Assembly (NCBI GenBank): GCA_965238045.1
Contig: CBDEGU010000012.1
Coordinates: 1,178,001-1,242,000 of the forward strand
Origin: CBDEGU01 sp965238045
Lineage (GTDB): Bacteria > Acidobacteriota > Terriglobia > Bryobacterales > UBA6623
DNA: 64,000 nt
Direction of reading: 5' to 3'
A program made the translations under genes and the position numbers. Below are positions 7,923 to 17,198 of this stretch, piece after piece (position 1 is the first letter of the stretch; every line of letters starts with the position of its first letter). The notes beneath the pieces are model-generated. The model had not been told where the DNA came from. It was given only the letters and a program-made list of their open reading frames with translations, and ran no database searches.

Positions 7923-9128
7923 ATGAACCGGCCATCGCGATCCAAACCGGCTCTGCTCATCGTGGACGACGACAAGCTCGTCTTATCGTCGCTCAAGAGC
8001 TTGTTTCTGCTGGAAACAGACTACGAGTTACTGCTCTTCGACGATGCCGCCGAGGCACTGGCCGAGGCCGGGCGCCGGCCGATCGATCTGGCCCTCTCCG
8101 ACTTTCTCATGCCTGGAATGAATGGCGTGGAATTTCTGGGACGACTCCGCGAAACGCAGCCCGACGCCATTCGCATTCTCCTGACCGGATACGCGGATAA
8201 GGAAAACGCGATCCAGGCCATCAACAAGGTCGGACTCTACCACTATCTCGAGAAGCCCTGGGATAACCAAGAGCTGCTGCTGCTGGTGCGCAACGCCCTG
8301 CGGGAAAGCAGCCTGCGCCGGCAACTCAGCCAGAAGGTGACGGAACTCGAGAGCGTCGCGCGAGAGCACGGCACTCTTTCCGAACGCCACCGAGTGCTCG
8401 AGCGCGAACTCGACATGGCGGCGCGCGTGCACAAGAGCCTGCTTCCAGAAGCGCTGCCGGAGGTGGGCGGATTTCAGTGCGCCGGTTACTGCCAGCCCAG
8501 CACGGCTTTGGGCGGTGATTTCTACGACTGGGCGAGAGGCCCGGGCGGGACGATGATCCTGGTCTCGGATGCCAGCGGGCACGGAGTGCAGGCCGCCCTT
8601 ACGTCCATGCTCGTCAAAGCCGTCTTTCAGGAAGCGGCGCTCTCGGAGGATGATCCGGAAGGCTTGCTCGAGAAAATGAATCCGCGGCTGCACCGTTTTC
8701 TGCCCTCGGGAATGTTCGTCTGCGCGGCGCTCGCCCGCATCGGAGACGAGGGCGAGCCGCTACAAGTCACCAACGCCGGTCTGCCCTACCCGTTCCTGCT
8801 GCGCCGCGAGGCGGGTCGCACGGACGAACTGCCCCTGAGCGGCATGCCGCTGGGCATGTTTCCGGAAGTCATGCCCGGCGGCTATGACACACGCCGTCTC
8901 TCGATGGAGCAAGGCGATGTCTTGCTGGTGTCGTCGGATGGGCTGGGAGAAATTCGCGGCGCCGGCGGCGAGTTTTTCCAAGACGGGCTTCTGCCGCGGG
9001 CCTTGGCGGAACTCAATGGGAGCAGCGGCCAGGAACTGATTGACGAGCTCATGCGGCGCGCCCGCGCATTCCACGGCGGCGGCCACTACGCCGACGACGT
9101 AACTCTTGTCACCGTCACGAAGACCTGA
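7923..9128 (+). CDS. Response regulator with PP2C/SpoIIE phosphatase output (RsbU-type)
   Basis: A 401-residue two-domain regulator. Residues 9-125 are a receiver: acidic pocket DDD at 15-17, phospho-acceptor Asp60 in LALSDFLMPGMNG, and the Lys of YLEKPWDN. A coiled-coil linker (about 125-170) follows, then a SpoIIE/RsbU-type PP2C phosphatase with ALGGDFYDW, VSDASGHG and HYADDVTLV, which carry the metal-binding aspartates. Such proteins dephosphorylate an anti-sigma-factor antagonist (STAS protein) when the receiver is phosphorylated, switching on a general stress response. No STAS or anti-sigma gene is adjacent, so its partners lie elsewhere. Confidence 0.88.
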   Translation: MNRPSRSKPALLIVDDDKLVLSSLKSLFLLETDYELLLFDDAAEALAEAGRRPIDLALSDFLMPGMNGVEFLGRLRETQPDAIRILLTGYADKENAIQAINKVGLYHYLEKPWDNQELLLLVRNALRESSLRRQLSQKVTELESVAREHGTLSERHRVLERELDMAARVHKSLLPEALPEVGGFQCAGYCQPSTALGGDFYDWARGPGGTMILVSDASGHGVQAALTSMLVKAVFQEAALSEDDPEGLLEKMNPRLHRFLPSGMFVCAALARIGDEGEPLQVTNAGLPYPFLLRREAGRTDELPLSGMPLGMFPEVMPGGYDTRRLSMEQGDVLLVSSDGLGEIRGAGGEFFQDGLLPRALAELNGSSGQELIDELMRRARAFHGGGHYADDVTLVTVTKT

Positions 9129-9144
9129 GTGGCTGCTAGTCTGG

Positions 9145-11526
9145 ATGTTTGTGGGGATTCTGTTCCGATACGTCTTCCGTGAGATCTTCGTCAGTACGGT
9201 GATCGGGGCGGCGTTGTTCACATTCGTCTTGTTCCTCAGAGCGATTGGTCCGGTGATGGAGTTACTCATCGGGCCGCATGTCTCGATACAGCAGGTTGCT
9301 TACCTGTTCGTTCTCAAGATTCCCGCGACATTGAAATTCACGATCCCGATTGGAATTCTTGTGGGCGTGCTCGTAGGACTGGGTCGTCTTTCCTCCGATG
9401 GTGAACTCACGGCCATGCGCGCGGCCGGAATTCCGGGCCGGCGGCTGATCGCGCCCATCAGCTTGTGGGCGCTGCTGGGGGCGGCCGCTTGCGCGTTTGT
9501 GACGCTGCATCTGAACCCGCTGGTGCAGCGAGAGTTCCTGAGGGTCTCGGAATCGCTCAAGATCTCTCAGGCGACCGCGCAGATTCAGCCTCGTGTCTTT
9601 ATTGAAGACTTCCCGAACCTCGTGCTCTATGTGCGCGATATTGTTCCCGGACCGGTCGTCCGCTGGAAGGGCGTGTTTCTGGCCGACATGCGGGCCCCGG
9701 AAGTGCGTGGCTCGTTCAGCGGCGTGAACGCGACCGCCAAGGGACCGGCCATCACGCTGGCGAAAGAGGCCATCGCGGTGCCGCGCCCGGCGCAGGACCG
9801 TGTCCAACTGAGTCTGCCCTTCGCCAGCCGCTACGAGCAGTCGCACGACCCGACACAATACCATCAGTCGGAATATGGGCGCATCGACCAGGTCCTGGAG
9901 ATCGCCCGCGGCGGTCCCGCGTCCTCATCGCGGTCACTTGAGCATATGACCAACGAGGAGCTGATTGCCGAGACGCGGACGGGCGAAAAGGCCATGGCGG
10001 CGGAGATCGAATGGCAGCAACGGTTCGCGTTTCCGGTCGCCTGCCTGGTCTTTCCGTTGGTGGGCATTCCGCTGGCGGTGAGTTCGCAACGCTCGGGCCG
10101 CTCGTCGGGTGTGATTTTCGGCATCCTGCTGGTCTTCGTCTACTACATGGTCTGGCTGGGCGGCGTGGCGCTGGCCAATGCCGCCATCCTGCCGGTTGGG
10201 CTCGCCGTGTGGTCGGCGAATCTGGTGTTTGGCGTGGCGGGGTTGGTGATGTTGCTGCAACTGGATTCGCCGAACCGCGGAGATTTTTTGGCGAGCTTCC
10301 ATCGGGTGTGTGAGCGGCTGAAGAGGCTGCTCAGTGCGAGCTTCAAAACCGGCCGTTCGGGAGCGGCCGGACACGCGCGGGGGGAACCATCGGCGGGCAA
10401 TGGGGCGGCCAACGGGGCGGGAGGGACAACGGCGCCCATGTTCCCCATCGTGGACCGCTACATTATCGGCCGATTTCTTTTCTACTTCGTGGTATTGCTG
10501 ATCGCCTTTATCATGATTTGGTGGGTGTTCAGCTTCTTCGAGCTGCTGGGCGACATGCTCGAACACGGCAAGCTGGGACAGTTTATCCCCTACATCTATT
10601 ACCTGACGCCGTTTCTGATCTATGAGACCGCGCCACTGGGCATCCTCGTCGCCACGCTGATCTGTTTCTTCATCTTGGCAAGGAACCATGAACTGACGGC
10701 GTTCAAGGCCTGCGGCGTCAGCTTGTTCCGACTGGCGGCTCCGATTTTGGTGGTATCGCTGCTCGTGAGCCTGGGGCTCTTTGCGCTCGACCATCGATAT
10801 TTGCCGGAGATGAATCGCAGACAGGACGCCATTCGAAACGAAATCAAGAATCGGCCCGTGCAGACCTATCTGCATCCCGACCGCCAGTGGACGTTTGGCT
10901 TGCGGGACCGGATTTTCTTTCACAGCTTCTTTGATTCGGAAACCAATGTCCTCGGCGGTGTGAACGTATACGATCTGGACCCGGAAAGCTTTCAGCTTCG
11001 CCGGCACGTCGCCGCCAACCGCGCGACCTGGGACCGAAACGAGCAGGTCTGGGTGTTTGAAGACGGCTGGGTGAGAGAGTTTGACGGCGCCAGGCCGACA
11101 CTGTTCGAACCATTCGAGCGGCGGGCCTTCCCCGGCATCGAAGAGGGACCAGGCCATTTCTTCAAGGAGGCCAGGCAGTACCGGCAGATGAACTGGCAAG
11201 AGTTGCGAGCCTATATTTCCGAACTGACAAGAGCCGGCTTCGACACGGTGAAGTTTCAGGTGCAGTGGCACAAGAAACTGGCGTTTCCGCTGTTTGCGTT
11301 CGTGATGGCGATCCTGGCGGTTCCCTTCGCGATGCTGGCCGGACATCGCGGCGCTTTTACCGGCGTGGTTCTCTCGATCACACTGGCCGTGGCCTACTAT
11401 TCACTCAGTGCGTTCTTCGAGAGTCTGGGCGGACATGGCCAGTTAAGCCCTGCGATCGCCGCTTGGTCGCCGGGCATGATCTTCGCGCTCTCGGGCACGT
11501 ATCTTTTCACGCGGGTGCGAACTTGA
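9145..11526 (+). CDS. LptF-LptG fused permease of the lipopolysaccharide export system
   Basis: A 793-residue protein containing two complete YjgP/YjgQ-type permease units in tandem. Unit 1 (about 1-395) starts with ILFRYVFREIFVSTVIGAALF and unit 2 (about 435-793) with MFPIVDRYIIGRFLFYFVV. Each has the six-helix layout with a periplasmic jellyroll between helices 3 and 4. A Gly/Ala-rich linker of about 40 residues joins them. In most Gram-negative bacteria LptF and LptG are separate proteins that pair with the LptB ATPase to extract LPS from the inner membrane. Here one chain would supply both. The ATG at 9145 is preferred because upstream codons overlap the phosphatase gene and lack family similarity. 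Confidence 0.88.
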   Translation: MFVGILFRYVFREIFVSTVIGAALFTFVLFLRAIGPVMELLIGPHVSIQQVAYLFVLKIPATLKFTIPIGILVGVLVGLGRLSSDGELTAMRAAGIPGRRLIAPISLWALLGAAACAFVTLHLNPLVQREFLRVSESLKISQATAQIQPRVFIEDFPNLVLYVRDIVPGPVVRWKGVFLADMRAPEVRGSFSGVNATAKGPAITLAKEAIAVPRPAQDRVQLSLPFASRYEQSHDPTQYHQSEYGRIDQVLEIARGGPASSSRSLEHMTNEELIAETRTGEKAMAAEIEWQQRFAFPVACLVFPLVGIPLAVSSQRSGRSSGVIFGILLVFVYYMVWLGGVALANAAILPVGLAVWSANLVFGVAGLVMLLQLDSPNRGDFLASFHRVCERLKRLLSASFKTGRSGAAGHARGEPSAGNGAANGAGGTTAPMFPIVDRYIIGRFLFYFVVLLIAFIMIWWVFSFFELLGDMLEHGKLGQFIPYIYYLTPFLIYETAPLGILVATLICFFILARNHELTAFKACGVSLFRLAAPILVVSLLVSLGLFALDHRYLPEMNRRQDAIRNEIKNRPVQTYLHPDRQWTFGLRDRIFFHSFFDSETNVLGGVNVYDLDPESFQLRRHVAANRATWDRNEQVWVFEDGWVREFDGARPTLFEPFERRAFPGIEEGPGHFFKEARQYRQMNWQELRAYISELTRAGFDTVKFQVQWHKKLAFPLFAFVMAILAVPFAMLAGHRGAFTGVVLSITLAVAYYSLSAFFESLGGHGQLSPAIAAWSPGMIFALSGTYLFTRVRT

Positions 11527-11546
11527 AAGACGATAACTCAGCAACG

Positions 11547-12509
11547 ATGGTGGATCAGATTCGGCAAGCCGCGAGCCGTCTGGCGGAGCACTTCGCGCCC
11601 ACGCCGGTCGTGGAATCGGAAGCGCTCGGAAAAGCCGCGTCGAGGCGGATCTGGCTCAAGCTGGAGTCACAACAGCCGACCGGGTCGTTTAAGGTACGTC
11701 CCGCGATGAACGGTATGCTGGCGCACCTGGAGCAAGCGCGGAGCCAGGGCGTGATTACGTCGTCGTCGGGGAACTTCGCTCAGGGCGCGGCTTACGCGGC
11801 GCGACGGCTGGGCATCGACCTGCAGGTTGTGATGATGCGAGGCGCGTCGGCCTTCAAGATGGAGCGGACGCGGGAGTTGGGCGGCACGGTGGTGCTTTGC
11901 GAGAACACGTTCGCCGCCCGCTGGGATACGACGCATCGCCTGCGGCGTGAGTCGGGCCGGTTGCTCATTCACCCTTACGATTCGCCCGACACGATCGCCG
12001 GGGACGGGACGATTGGCCTCGAGTTGCTCTCGCAGGTCGAGGGTGATTTCTGCGTCGTCGTGCCGGTCAGCGGCGGGGGGCTGATCTCGGGCATTGCGAC
12101 CGCGCTCAAGCAGGCGCGCCCGCGATGCCGGGTGATCGGCGTTCAGCCGGCGGCGAACGGGTCGATATCGCGATCACTCGAAGAGGGTGAACCGGTCGCG
12201 GTGACGCCGGGGCCGACCCTCGCCGACGCGCTGGCGGTCGCCAAGCCAGGCCAGCAGACCTTCCCAATCATTCAAAGCCTGGTGGACGAAATCGTGCTGC
12301 TCGGCGAGGACGAGATCGCGCAAGCCGTCAAGCTGCTGACCGAGCAGCAGAAGTTGGTCGTGGAAGGCGGCGGGGCTGTTGCGGTGGCCGCGTTGCTGGC
12401 GGGCAAGATCGACAGTGGCGACCAGGACGTGGTCTGCGTGCTCAGTGGCGGGAACATTCTGCCCGCCAAGCTGGCGGAAATTCTCGCCATGCCGCGCCAA
12501 GATCGATAA
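11547..12509 (+). CDS. Threonine/serine dehydratase, PLP-dependent (fold type II)
   Basis: A 320-residue fold type II PLP enzyme. Lys49 in TGSFKVRP is the Schiff-base lysine. SSGNFAQGAAYAA is the substrate-carboxylate loop (more often SSGNHAQ), SGGGLISG is the phosphate-binding glycine loop, and SGGNI lies near the end. It lacks the C-terminal ACT-type regulatory domain of biosynthetic IlvA, so it is a catabolic threonine dehydratase, serine racemase or related enzyme. An alternative TTG start at 11523 would overlap the stop of the LptFG gene; the ATG at 11547 suits the family better. A strong terminator follows. Confidence 0.82.
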   Translation: MVDQIRQAASRLAEHFAPTPVVESEALGKAASRRIWLKLESQQPTGSFKVRPAMNGMLAHLEQARSQGVITSSSGNFAQGAAYAARRLGIDLQVVMMRGASAFKMERTRELGGTVVLCENTFAARWDTTHRLRRESGRLLIHPYDSPDTIAGDGTIGLELLSQVEGDFCVVVPVSGGGLISGIATALKQARPRCRVIGVQPAANGSISRSLEEGEPVAVTPGPTLADALAVAKPGQQTFPIIQSLVDEIVLLGEDEIAQAVKLLTEQQKLVVEGGGAVAVAALLAGKIDSGDQDVVCVLSGGNILPAKLAEILAMPRQDR

Positions 12510-12543
12510 TCGCTCTTTCGGAGACGGCCGCCGAAACAAGAAG

Positions 12544-12567
12544 AGACCCCGCCGGAGCGGGGTCTTT
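12544..12567 (+). terminator. Intrinsic terminator after the dehydratase gene
   Basis: A 9-bp perfect stem AGACCCCGC / GCGGGGTCT with a CGGA loop, followed by TT. It begins 35 bases after the stop codon. It may also serve the convergent M48 protease gene. Confidence 0.8.
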
Positions 12568-12618
12568 CGACTTAGCGAGGCACGGTAGAGGCACTGGGCT
12601 GAGGAAACGCCGCCTCTC

Positions 12619-13641
12619 TCAGCGGCGTTTGAGAGTTGGACGCTCGTCGTCGTCGTCCGACGGGGAGCCACTGGAATCGTCCGTGGGAATCGTACCACCG
12701 GAACTGGTTCGCCTCAGGCGAGGCCGGTTCGGATCTTCTTTCGTTTTGACGTGCCGTGAAATCGCTGTGAGCCGCTCCTTGATGTCGAGAAATTCCGACG
12801 TGCTTACGACATACTCGGGCTTATTGGGCAAGAGTTCGTCGATGAGCTTCTGGACCTTTGTGATGCGGGAGCCGTGCGGGGGATGGCTGCTAAAGAGTTT
12901 CGACATGGTCCCGGGCTTGCGCTTTTCGTCGGCCTTCATTTTCTCGAAGAAATCGATGAACGAGGTGGGGTCGTAACCGGCCTTGTAGAGATACTGCAGG
13001 CCCAGGAAGTCCGCTTCCGCCTCGGCCTTGCGGCCAAAGCGCAAGAAGGTGATAGGGATGGCAAAGCCCGCTGCCTGACGAATGCCAAAACCGGTCCAGC
13101 CGCCCATGAAGATGAGCGGAATCGTCGCGAGGTTGAGCACCTGCCCCTTGGTGGCGCGTTTGGTGCCGTGCCGCGCGGCGACGTGGGCGATTTCATGGGC
13201 CATGACGCCGGCGAGTTCCGACTCGCTTTCCGCGCGCAGGAAGAGGCCGGAGTTCACGAAGAAAAAACCGCCCGGCAGCGCGAACGCGTTCACTTGACGG
13301 CTGTCGATCAGCTTGATCGTGAAGGGCACCTTGGCGTCGGAGTTCCGCACCAGATTCTGCCCCACACGATTGACGTATTCAGAGACAACCGGATCATCGA
13401 TGATCTTCGAGTAGCGTTCCACGTCTTGGGCCAGCGACTTGCCGAGAGCGATCTCCTTCTCGAGCGAGTAGAAGTTCATTCCCTTGCCGACCTCGCGGTC
13501 GCCGATCGCCTCGACGTCTTCTTTCTTGTTCTTGGGCTTGCGCTTCTTGCTCTCTTCGGTCTTGGGCGCCCCGATCAGGCTCAAGGGGAAAACCAGCGCC
13601 AGAACCAGTGTCAGAACAATGGATGTTCGCCGCTTCGTCAT
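12619..13641 (-). CDS. M48 family zinc metalloprotease (BepA/HtpX-like), secreted
   Basis: A 340-residue protein with a signal peptide (SIVLTLVLALVFPLSLIGAP). The M48 zinc site HEIAH is at residues 149-153, with the third ligand in EAEADFLGLQYL near residue 207. The conserved NAFALPGGFFFVNSGL (about 118-133) precedes it, as in BepA/YfgC-type periplasmic proteases that act in outer-membrane assembly quality control. C-terminal TPR repeats typical of BepA are absent; instead there is a charged low-complexity tail ending DDDDERPTLKRR. The start is taken at MTKRRTS, just ahead of the signal peptide. Transcription converges with the dehydratase gene. Confidence 0.87.
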   Translation of the reverse strand: MTKRRTSIVLTLVLALVFPLSLIGAPKTEESKKRKPKNKKEDVEAIGDREVGKGMNFYSLEKEIALGKSLAQDVERYSKIIDDPVVSEYVNRVGQNLVRNSDAKVPFTIKLIDSRQVNAFALPGGFFFVNSGLFLRAESESELAGVMAHEIAHVAARHGTKRATKGQVLNLATIPLIFMGGWTGFGIRQAAGFAIPITFLRFGRKAEAEADFLGLQYLYKAGYDPTSFIDFFEKMKADEKRKPGTMSKLFSSHPPHGSRITKVQKLIDELLPNKPEYVVSTSEFLDIKERLTAISRHVKTKEDPNRPRLRRTSSGGTIPTDDSSGSPSDDDDERPTLKRR

Positions 13642-13820
13642 AACGCGCATCTCCCGCAACATAATCTCAGCGCTCCGCCAGTGTTGTTTCCGGGCGGACC
13701 GGCCTCGTCTCTAGTATATCGCGTCCCGCAACCGCGCTACACTCGTTGGACCGGCCAGAGTGTGCGGAACGTGCTTTTTCGTACTCCGGCCGACGAGAGC
13801 ACCGCGGACAACTGCGATAT

Positions 13821-14939
13821 ATGGGCAATCTGAGCGACTATCGGCGGGAATTTCCCGTCACCGAAAATTACACCTATTTCAACCACGCCTCGGTCTCACC
13901 GCTGCCCCGGCGGACGGCGGAAGCCATGGAGACGCTCGCCGCCGACGCCATGCATCACGGCGCCCTGCACTATGCCGCCTGGACGCGAACGGTTCAAGAT
14001 GTGCGCGAAGCGGCGGCGCAGTTGCTAGGCTGCGGCCCGGATGAGATCGCGCTGACGAAAAATACCTCCGAAGGGCTGGCGATCATTGCCAATGGCCTGG
14101 ACTGGCGGAGCGGCGATGTCGTCGTCGGGATCCGGGATGAATTTCCAGCCAACTATTTTCCCTGGCTGCGGCTTGAAAGCCGGGGTGTAAAACTCCGCTG
14201 GCTCGATCTGAAAAACGGAAGAGTGGACCTGAACGACATTGACCAGGCCTGCAAGGGCGCCCGCCTGCTGGCGGTCAGCTTCGTTCAGTACTTGAGCGGC
14301 TTTCGTCTGGACTTGGACGCTGTGGGTGAAATCTGCCGACGGCGAGCCGCCCTGCTCGTCGTCGACGGAGTGCAGGGTCTGGGACCGTTTCCGGTGGATG
14401 TGAAGCGAAGCCGCGTGCACGCCTTTTCCGCCAGCGCTCACAAATGGCTCCTCGGTCCCGAGGGATGCGGAGTGCTGTTCATCGATCGCGATCTGATGCC
14501 CCAGGTAGAGCCGGTCGAGTTCGGCTGGACGAATGTGGTGGACTGGCAAAACTACAGCCATGAACTGCGCTTGCTTAAAGATGCTTCCCGGTATGAATGC
14601 GGAACATCTAACACAATTGGTCTCCATGGGTTAAAGCAGTCTTTGAATCTAATACTTGAAGTGGGAGTCGAGCGCATGGCCCGCCATCTTGATGGGCTGG
14701 CGGAACGGATGGTCGAGGGGGCCGCGGCCAAGGGCTATCGGCCGATGACGCCGAGGGACACGGCGAGCGGCTCGGGCATTGTGTCTCTAAGAAAGCAGGG
14801 GGTATCTTCTAAGGCGGTAGTAGACGCGCTGCTGGAACAGAGAGTGGTGACCTCGCTGCGGTTCGGATGGCTGCGGGCGGCTCCGCATTTCTATGCCACC
14901 GAGGAAGAGGTGGACCGCTTTCTAGAGATTTTGCCCTGA
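13821..14939 (+). CDS. Class V aminotransferase / cysteine-desulfurase-like PLP enzyme
   Basis: A 372-residue fold type I PLP enzyme. FNHASVSPLPRR at the N-terminus is the substrate-loop hallmark of the class V family, Asp182 in VVDGVQGLG contacts the PLP nitrogen, and Lys208 in SASAHKWLLGPEG is the Schiff-base lysine. The GPEGCGVL segment resembles isopenicillin N epimerase-like members. No active-site Cys loop of a true IscS/SufS desulfurase is evident, so an aminotransferase or lyase role is more likely. The last 18 bases overlap the convergent neighbouring gene. The start at 13821 (MGNLSDYRREFP) is where family similarity begins. Confidence 0.82.
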   Translation: MGNLSDYRREFPVTENYTYFNHASVSPLPRRTAEAMETLAADAMHHGALHYAAWTRTVQDVREAAAQLLGCGPDEIALTKNTSEGLAIIANGLDWRSGDVVVGIRDEFPANYFPWLRLESRGVKLRWLDLKNGRVDLNDIDQACKGARLLAVSFVQYLSGFRLDLDAVGEICRRRAALLVVDGVQGLGPFPVDVKRSRVHAFSASAHKWLLGPEGCGVLFIDRDLMPQVEPVEFGWTNVVDWQNYSHELRLLKDASRYECGTSNTIGLHGLKQSLNLILEVGVERMARHLDGLAERMVEGAAAKGYRPMTPRDTASGSGIVSLRKQGVSSKAVVDALLEQRVVTSLRFGWLRAAPHFYATEEEVDRFLEILP

Positions 14940-15701
14940 AGCCGCGACATTCGTGGTGGCCCGCGGTGGGACGGTCTCGAGAGCGAGCCGCTGAGGGTCA
15001 GTGAGCAGTTCCAAGGCTCCATCGAGTGCTTCCTGTGAGATGGTTCCGTACCTCTGTCTCGCCAATGCATACAAGGCTTCGATGGCGTCGCCGAATTCGG
15101 TTCCGGTGCTGAATTCCGGCGCTTCGCCGAAAGCGATCACCTTGAGCGAATCGGTCAGACGCTCCGCCCATACACGAGCGAGCCGCTTCTCGTCGGTTTC
15201 ACCGGCTAGAGTCAGATCGCCTTTCGAGAGCCGAATGATCAGCTGGCGTTCGGTGCCGTCATGGTTCTGCTGAACGATCGCCATGCGGTTGTAGCTCTCG
15301 TCGAGTGTGATCACTTTGCCGGGATTCTCCTTGAGTACCTCGACGACCCTCTTGAGTTTCTCGACCGTATCCTTGGCGCGGCTCGCGCCGGCGCCTCCTT
15401 CCATGGGATCGTCGACGACGAACAGCGCGATCTTGTTCAGCTTGATGGTGACCGGCACGCCGTCGGTGAGCCCCTGGTTGGTGGGAAGCAGAGTGTAGGT
15501 GACATCGGGTTCGGGAAGATTGGTCATGTCCCCTCTTTCGAGGTACATGACGAGCCCCACGATTCCCAGCACGAGCAGAGTCGCGGCGATAGTGATCGGC
15601 TGCTTGAGAACCGACTTGAGGGTGGGTTTCTTCACTCGTTTATCGAAAGTGAAGTTGTCTGTTTCGGCTGGGGTCCGCCCGGGGGTCTCGGCTTGGCTCA
15701 T
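14922..15701 (-). CDS. Single-pass membrane protein of unknown function
   Basis: A 259-residue protein. A polar cytoplasmic N-terminus of about 35 residues is followed by one membrane helix (ITIAATLLVLGIVGLVMYL, about 36-54), then a soluble domain. That domain has alternating strands and helices, including KIALFVVDDPMEGGAG and TVEKLKRVVEVLKENPGKVITLDESYN. It ends with a helical domain. No family is recognised. The soluble part looks periplasmic and could be a small alpha/beta domain. It overlaps the convergent aminotransferase gene by 18 bases. The chosen ATG (15701) gives a compact N-terminus; an upstream ATG at 15752 would add 17 residues. Confidence 0.65.
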   Translation of the reverse strand: MSQAETPGRTPAETDNFTFDKRVKKPTLKSVLKQPITIAATLLVLGIVGLVMYLERGDMTNLPEPDVTYTLLPTNQGLTDGVPVTIKLNKIALFVVDDPMEGGAGASRAKDTVEKLKRVVEVLKENPGKVITLDESYNRMAIVQQNHDGTERQLIIRLSKGDLTLAGETDEKRLARVWAERLTDSLKVIAFGEAPEFSTGTEFGDAIEALYALARQRYGTISQEALDGALELLTDPQRLALETVPPRATTNVAASGQNL

Positions 15702-15947
15702 GGATAGTTCAAGCTCCTTTGCGGGCGCGAACCGCTGGAATCGGCGCATCACCCGCGCACTGGTCCGGATCTGGCGGCGGGCACGGATCTGGCAGGCGGC
15801 GCTGGTCGTACCCGCGCTTGGGCCACCGCTAGTTGATAAGACGTGGCGTGAAGCGGAAAGGGTTCACCTTTTTAATTGTATCCAAGCCGTGGGAGTCATT
15901 CTTGCCCGGGCAGTGAGGTCTTAGCGTGGCGATGGGGCTAGTTAGGG

Positions 15948-16247
15948 TTATGCTTCCGACTGCTTGCGAACCGGTCCGTTCTCTTCCTCGTATTGCCTCA
16001 GGAGTCGATCCAGGAGATCCCGAAGAGCTTTAGTGTGCTCCCAGTTCATTGTTACGGCGGCGCGGTCTTCGATGTACGGATCATCCATGCCCGTTACGAT
16101 CTGCCCGAAAATCAACCGTAGGTCATGGAAGCCGGCCCCACCATTTACGTTGTTGGAATACGTATCGACGAACGAAGGGGAGCGTACACGCTTCAGGTCA
16201 CTGATTTTCACGGTAGCTTTTCGAAGATTACCTTTTTTAGGCGGCAT
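15948..16247 (-). CDS. DUF3467 family protein, third gene of the toxin/XRE operon
   Basis: A 99-residue protein with the DUF3467 pattern: a strand with VDTYSNNV, then FHDLRLIFGQ, then a late helix that begins near the conserved HTKALRDLLDRLLRQYEEENG. DUF3467 proteins are small, mostly beta, of unknown function. Its start overlaps the end of the XRE gene by 11 bases, so the two are probably translationally coupled. It is the last gene of a three-gene unit with the HigB/RelE-type toxin. A DUF3467 partner is not part of the standard toxin-antitoxin arrangement. The A+T content of this unit is visibly above that of the flanking genes. Confidence 0.78.
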   Translation of the reverse strand: MPPKKGNLRKATVKISDLKRVRSPSFVDTYSNNVNGGAGFHDLRLIFGQIVTGMDDPYIEDRAAVTMNWEHTKALRDLLDRLLRQYEEENGPVRKQSEA

Positions 16248-16794
16248 AACTTTTCCCCATGTCGTCTGTCGGCGAGAAATCCGGCAACAAAAGTGAATCG
16301 AAGTCCTTCTCGACCGAGCCGACCTGCCTGATCCCTGTCAGGTGCGGATTCGTACCGTTGTTCTCTACAGGGTCGATAACCTGGAGGATGACGCCGCTTC
16401 CCGCGTGGCTTTGAATCTGCACGAATCGGTCCTCGCTATTTGCCTCCTCTTGCTCGAAGCTCCGGATATTCCACGTCTCTTCGGGTAATTCGGAGTACCA
16501 TCTAGCGAGTTCACTAAACGGTACGAACCGACCGATGAACGCAACGTCGAATCCAGCGGCAATCCGAATGATGGTGTTGAGTGTGAGGTTGCCGTAGTTG
16601 GGGTCCACTGCCCGCGATACGGCACCCTGGGATAGGTTGGCGTCCAGTGCCAGTTTTTGCTGAGACAGATCCCTTGCCTTCATCAAAGCTCGCGCCTGAT
16701 GGGGAATCGACCGCTTAACGTGAGCCGCGACGAACTCTTCGCGGTACTTCTTGCTCTTTCGGAGCTTCCGCCAAAGATTTCTAAACGTGTTCAT
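16237..16794 (-). CDS. XRE-type helix-turn-helix antitoxin/regulator
   Basis: A 185-residue protein. The N-terminal 75 residues hold a helix-turn-helix of the XRE class (KARDLSQQKLALDANLSQGAVSRAV), extended at the C-terminus by an acidic domain of about 110 residues that resembles nothing I know. The start is the ATG at 16794, which has an AAGGAT Shine-Dalgarno at 5 bases and overlaps the end of the toxin gene by 14 bases. It fits the HigA/HipB-type antitoxin, which neutralises the toxin and represses the operon by binding palindromes in the promoter. Two such palindromes lie upstream of the toxin gene. Confidence 0.8.
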   Translation of the reverse strand: MNTFRNLWRKLRKSKKYREEFVAAHVKRSIPHQARALMKARDLSQQKLALDANLSQGAVSRAVDPNYGNLTLNTIIRIAAGFDVAFIGRFVPFSELARWYSELPEETWNIRSFEQEEANSEDRFVQIQSHAGSGVILQVIDPVENNGTNPHLTGIRQVGSVEKDFDSLLLPDFSPTDDMGKSYAA

Positions 16795-17182
16795 AGATCC
16801 TTCCCTTTCCCTCTTCAAACTGAGCTTTATAGTTCAAGGCAAGGCCGAAAGCGTCATGCGGGATGTTGGTTCTGCCGACCTTCTCGCAGCCCAATAAGAG
16901 GATGAAATCTCGCTTTTCTGGGCGCCAGATCCCGGCTGGCCTGAACCTTCGCTCGAACGGTTTCCTCGTCTCAGGATTGATGACGGGGATCTTGAATCTG
17001 ATCTCCGCAAGCCCTTGATGTCGCTTGGTTAGCTTCTTGAACTCTCGCATGCCTGGGTCTGTCCAGTCGTCAACCGCTCTCAGGATGAGCAGGGTCTGAT
17101 CAAAAGCTGCTTGTAGGGCTACATCTTGCTGGTCGTACCACTCCTGGATGAGGTTGTGTCCGTCGTCCGTACAGTAGTCCAT
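16781..17182 (-). CDS. RelE/HigB-type toxin (phage Gp49-like, DUF891)
   Basis: A protein of 133 residues with the RelE/HigB-like core: REFKKLTKRHQGLAEIRFKIP, RRFRPAGIWRPEKRDFILLLG and a following CEKVGRT loop with basic residues. Toxins of this family usually cleave mRNA on the ribosome. I set the start at 17182 because a near-consensus promoter (-35 TTGCAT, 17-bp spacer, -10 TATAAT) lies at 17199-17227. A transcript from it would begin downstream of the longer ATG candidates at 17227 and 17200. The gene is first in an operon with the XRE and DUF3467 genes. No strong Shine-Dalgarno precedes the ATG, so it may be translated from a short or leaderless message. Confidence 0.78.
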   Translation of the reverse strand: MDYCTDDGHNLIQEWYDQQDVALQAAFDQTLLILRAVDDWTDPGMREFKKLTKRHQGLAEIRFKIPVINPETRKPFERRFRPAGIWRPEKRDFILLLGCEKVGRTNIPHDAFGLALNYKAQFEEGKGRIYEHV

Positions 17183-17198
17183 GAACGTCCACGGGTTC

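Noticed and set aside
9934..11346. A 470-codon minus-strand frame opposite the LptFG gene
   Set aside because: His/Gln/Arg-rich with no family features; a complement of membrane-helix codons.
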